Shown here one piece after another: positions 6,204 to 7,841 of a stretch of DNA of 7,841 nucleotides. The position numbers and the translations under genes were made by a program. The DNA lies in the NCBI GenBank assembly GCA_028751055.1, contig JAQZDD010000040.1:1-7841 (forward strand), in the 5' to 3' direction. The stretch is from Euryarchaeota archaeon Ods04. Lineage in GTDB: Archaea > Halobacteriota > Halobacteria > Halobacteriales > Halorutilaceae. The notes under the pieces are model-generated. The model did no database searches and had not been told where the DNA came from. It saw only the letters and a program-made list of their open reading frames with translations. Numbering within the stretch: position 1 is the first letter of the stretch; each line of letters starts with the position of its first letter.

Positions 6204-7352
6204 ATGACGGACAAAAACCTTCCCCCGGAGGCACCGGGTACGTACAGACCTTACGGTGTCAAACCGTACTACCTACCGGACAAACTCCCGCCGGAGAAGG
6301 AGATTGAGATTGACGGTGATCTTCGGGAATCGTTGGAAGACGCAATCTACCAACTCGGGATACTCGAAGGAATCAGCGAGGAAACCGACACCAATCCGAT
6401 TGTGTACACCTCGTTAGTCAGACGGGAGGCTGTGGAGTCCGTGTTGATAGAGGGTGCTGAGATACAGATTGAAGACCTCTTCCGACCGGATACTTTCGAA
6501 GCCGACGAAGTTACGAAGGACGTTCAGGAAGGACTCAACTACGAAGTAGCGGTGCACGAAGGTGCAGAAGCCCTCGACGAAGCCGGCGAGATAACCCTCG
6601 ATATCCTGAAAGACCTTCACAGGACATTACTCAAAGACGCACGTGACGAAGGCGATACTCTCGGTGAGTTCCGAGACAGGCCCGTCCATATACCCGCACC
6701 GGATCCTGCTTCTGAGCCGTTCATACCTCCCGCCCCGACGAAGGTTCCTGAGTTGATGAAGAACCTCGAACGGTACATCCAGAACGACAGCGGTTACCAC
6801 AAACTGCTGGACATCGGTATCGTGCACTACCAGATAGAGACGATACATCCGTTCAGCGACGGTAACGGACGGCTCGGACGGCTGCTCATCACCCTGCAGT
6901 TGATAGATTACGGATACCTGACCAAGCCATACCTCTACCCGAGTGCTTACTTCAACAAACACAAAGTGGAGTACGTCAAGAGACTGCGAGCGGTCAGCGA
7001 AGAAGGTAGATGGGAGGAGTGGCTCAGGTTCTTCGTCGACGGTATCCGTCAGCAAGCAAAGGAAGCAGCCGAAAGAACGGACGAACTACGGGAACTCCGG
7101 AGGGAGTACGAGGGCAGATACGGAGACGAGAAAACCGCCAAGGATAGACTCGCAATGCGGCTGTTCAAACACCCGTACCTTACTACGAAGGACGTACAGG
7201 AGATTCTCAACGTTAGCTCCCAGACAGCGCGCAACGCTATACAGTCGCTTGAGGAAGAAGGTGTGCTACAGGAAACGACCGGCAAGGAACGTTATCAGGA
7301 GTACAAAGCCGTGGACATATTCGACATCCTCAACAGACCTTTCGGGGAGTGA
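6204..7352 (+). CDS. fic: Class II Fic-family AMP-transferase with C-terminal winged helix
   Basis: Fic proteins typically transfer AMP from ATP to hydroxyl side chains of target proteins. This 382-residue protein has the complete active loop HPFSDGNGRLGR at residues 215-226, with catalytic H215, acidic D219 for Mg and the arginines for phosphate binding. The target-docking flap is near GEFRDRPVHIP (154-164). A Fic_N domain precedes it and contains SVLIEG (79-84), which fits the inhibitory motif (S/T)xxxE(G/N) of class II enzymes, with E83 expected to block ATP gamma-phosphate binding. Residues about 308-375 form a winged helix (LTTKDVQEILNVSSQTARNA), suggesting DNA binding or autoregulation. 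No separate antitoxin is needed or seen. It diverges from the DUF255 gene and ends 17 bp from the RNase P gene. Arginine codons (many CGG and AGA) differ from the CGC/CGT-rich neighbours, pointing to transfer. The target is unknown. Confidence 0.93.
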   Translation: MTDKNLPPEAPGTYRPYGVKPYYLPDKLPPEKEIEIDGDLRESLEDAIYQLGILEGISEETDTNPIVYTSLVRREAVESVLIEGAEIQIEDLFRPDTFEADEVTKDVQEGLNYEVAVHEGAEALDEAGEITLDILKDLHRTLLKDARDEGDTLGEFRDRPVHIPAPDPASEPFIPPAPTKVPELMKNLERYIQNDSGYHKLLDIGIVHYQIETIHPFSDGNGRLGRLLITLQLIDYGYLTKPYLYPSAYFNKHKVEYVKRLRAVSEEGRWEEWLRFFVDGIRQQAKEAAERTDELRELRREYEGRYGDEKTAKDRLAMRLFKHPYLTTKDVQEILNVSSQTARNAIQSLEEEGVLQETTGKERYQEYKAVDIFDILNRPFGE

Positions 7353-7369
7353 GTGTCACAGCTTCTCGT

Positions 7370-7663
7370 TCATTTATCTTCGTCCCCGTACCCGTACCGC
7401 GCCGTCGCGCCGCACTCCTCACACCTCACAGAGACGTGTCCGCGGTCGGAAAGCAGACGCACGCGCGCGTTCTTGCCCGGCACTAAGTACGCGCCGCACG
7501 AGTCGCAGTAACGACGTTTGAGGTACGACGGCATGCGCACACGCTCCTTCTGCGCTATCTCGCGCGCCCTCTCTACGTACCGTTCCGCGCGCTCGGGGTT
7601 GTCGTCGTGCACCTCGTCGGCGAGTTCGAACAGACGTTCGATACGTTCGCGTGCGACGGACAC
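7370..7663 (-). CDS. rnp4: Ribonuclease P protein component 4 (Rpp21/Rpr2 type)
   Basis: This 97-residue protein is an archaeal RNase P subunit, which helps the catalytic RNA trim the 5' leader from pre-tRNAs together with the L7Ae, Pop5, Rpp29 and Rpp30 counterparts. N-terminal helices (RIERLFELADEV, then ERYVERAREIA) are followed by a zinc ribbon with C53-x2-C56 and C81-x2-C84, separated by YLVPGKNARVRL, all hallmarks of the family. The start is a GTG at 7663, chosen because MSVARERIERL matches the usual family N-terminus and because a TATA-like box lies 26 bp ahead of it. The gene diverges from the XTP pyrophosphatase gene and converges with fic. Length is normal and nothing appears broken. 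Confidence 0.9.
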   Translation of the reverse strand: MSVARERIERLFELADEVHDDNPERAERYVERAREIAQKERVRMPSYLKRRYCDSCGAYLVPGKNARVRLLSDRGHVSVRCEECGATARYGYGDEDK

Positions 7664-7686
7664 GTAACGCGCTTTGTCGCGCCGTC

Positions 7687-7692
7687 TAATTA
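7687..7692 (-). promoter_or_regulatory. TATA-like box for rnp4
   Basis: TAATTA, palindromic, is centred about 26 bp ahead of the GTG at 7663 on the minus strand, the distance expected for a leaderless transcript. It lies back to back with the promoter of the plus-strand pyrophosphatase gene. Confidence 0.5.
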
Positions 7693-7699
7693 CGTTTCG

Positions 7700-7704
7700 T
7701 TTAT
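7700..7704 (+). promoter_or_regulatory. TATA-like box for the XTP pyrophosphatase gene
   Basis: TTTAT, within CGTTTATGC, is centred about 27 bp ahead of the ATG at 7729, again fitting a leaderless start. Only about 7 bp separate it from the rnp4 box on the opposite strand. Confidence 0.5.
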
Positions 7705-7728
7705 GCCTCCGGCGCGCACGTCTCCTCC

Positions 7729-7841
7729 ATGCTCTTCGTCACGAGCAACCCCGGAAAGGCACGCGAGGCGGAGGAAATTCTCGGTAGCGATGTAGAACAG
7801 GTTGACTACGACTGCGTCGAGATACAGTCCGACTCGCTCGC
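7729..7841 (+). CDS. rdgB: XTP/dITP diphosphatase (RdgB/HAM1 family), 5' part only
   Basis: The first 37 codons are present and the gene runs off the right edge. The product starts MLFVTSNPGKAREAEEILG and continues with VDYDCVEIQSDSLA. The (F)VT(S/T)NPGKxxEA segment is the nucleotide-binding N-terminus of the HAM1/RdgB family, and EIQSD is the usual following strand in archaeal members. These enzymes hydrolyse XTP, ITP and dITP to monophosphates and keep deaminated purines out of nucleic acids. The ATG at 7729 starts exactly at the conserved sequence and has a correctly spaced TATA-like box. The rest of the catalytic site lies outside the window and cannot be judged. Confidence 0.88.
   Translation, partial: MLFVTSNPGKAREAEEILGSDVEQVDYDCVEIQSDSL

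Larger units (their letters stand above)
6086..6204. repeat. Inverted repeat spanning the fic promoter
   Basis: TTGGGTTAGA at 6086-6095 is the exact reverse complement of TCTAACCCAA at 6195-6204, whose last base is the A of the fic start codon. The match extends imperfectly outward: CCCCTCACG precedes TCTAACCCAA on the minus strand, and CCCCACC precedes it on the plus strand. A second arm pair, TGAATTTG (6081-6088) and CAAATTCA (6151-6158), and the palindrome TAAATTTA (6121-6128) lie in the same region. These could be operator half-sites. Confidence 0.55.

Noticed and set aside
6204..7352. Fic as the toxin of a two-gene Fic/Doc toxin-antitoxin pair
   Set aside because: The inhibitory SVLIEG motif is in the same polypeptide, and no small antitoxin gene is adjacent, so it is a self-contained class II Fic.
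7607..7795. Plus-strand frame overlapping the rnp4 start and the pyrophosphatase gene
   Set aside because: It crosses the divergent promoter and both confidently assigned genes and has no recognisable motif.

Overview
The window looks like a chromosomal segment of a haloarchaeon (class Halobacteria, Euryarchaeota); the genus cannot be fixed from the sequence. The signs are strongly acidic proteins (Glu/Asp-rich throughout), an archaeal RNase P protein of the Rpp21/Rpr2 type, an XTP pyrophosphatase N-terminus of archaeal type, and several genes with a TATA-like box about 24-27 bp ahead of the start codon and almost no leader, as expected for leaderless haloarchaeal transcripts.

Layout. Left edge (1-375): a small VapB-type antitoxin gene is followed, with an ATGA overlap, by the first few codons of a PIN-domain VapC toxin that is frameshifted and lost, so the antitoxin appears orphaned. 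467-1993 (+): a DUF885-family protein whose expected HEAxPGH-type metal motif is degraded. Converging on it with a 15-bp gap is a minus-strand block read right to left: a DUF255/YyaL-type thioredoxin-fold protein (3924-6017), an NfuA-like Fe-S carrier (3308-3892), and a protein with an N-terminal helix-hairpin-helix, a roughly 130-residue acidic linker and C-terminal HEAT repeats (2009-3253). Spacings of 31 and 54 bp are compatible with an operon or with closely packed separate promoters.

From about 6018 to 6203 lies an AT-rich divergent promoter region with inverted repeats. It precedes a full-length class II Fic AMP-transferase (6204-7352, +) with a C-terminal winged helix, an intact active site and an intact inhibitory motif. 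Fic converges with the RNase P component 4 gene (7370-7663, -), which is divergent from the XTP/dITP diphosphatase gene (7729 to the right edge, +, truncated by the window).

How it fits together. The minus-strand genes and the XTPase look like core haloarchaeal genes (redox or Fe-S handling, tRNA processing, nucleotide-pool cleaning). The vapB relic and fic look like accessory genes: both avoid the CGC/CGT arginine codons favoured by their neighbours and use AGA/AGG/CGG/CGA. I see no new multi-gene defence system that I can defend from sequence alone. The most interesting points are the decayed vapC, the apparently inactive DUF885 protein, the cysteine-less A-type domain of the Nfu protein and its neighbours, and the possible self-regulation of Fic. 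No tRNA, rRNA, CRISPR array, transposase or origin was seen.
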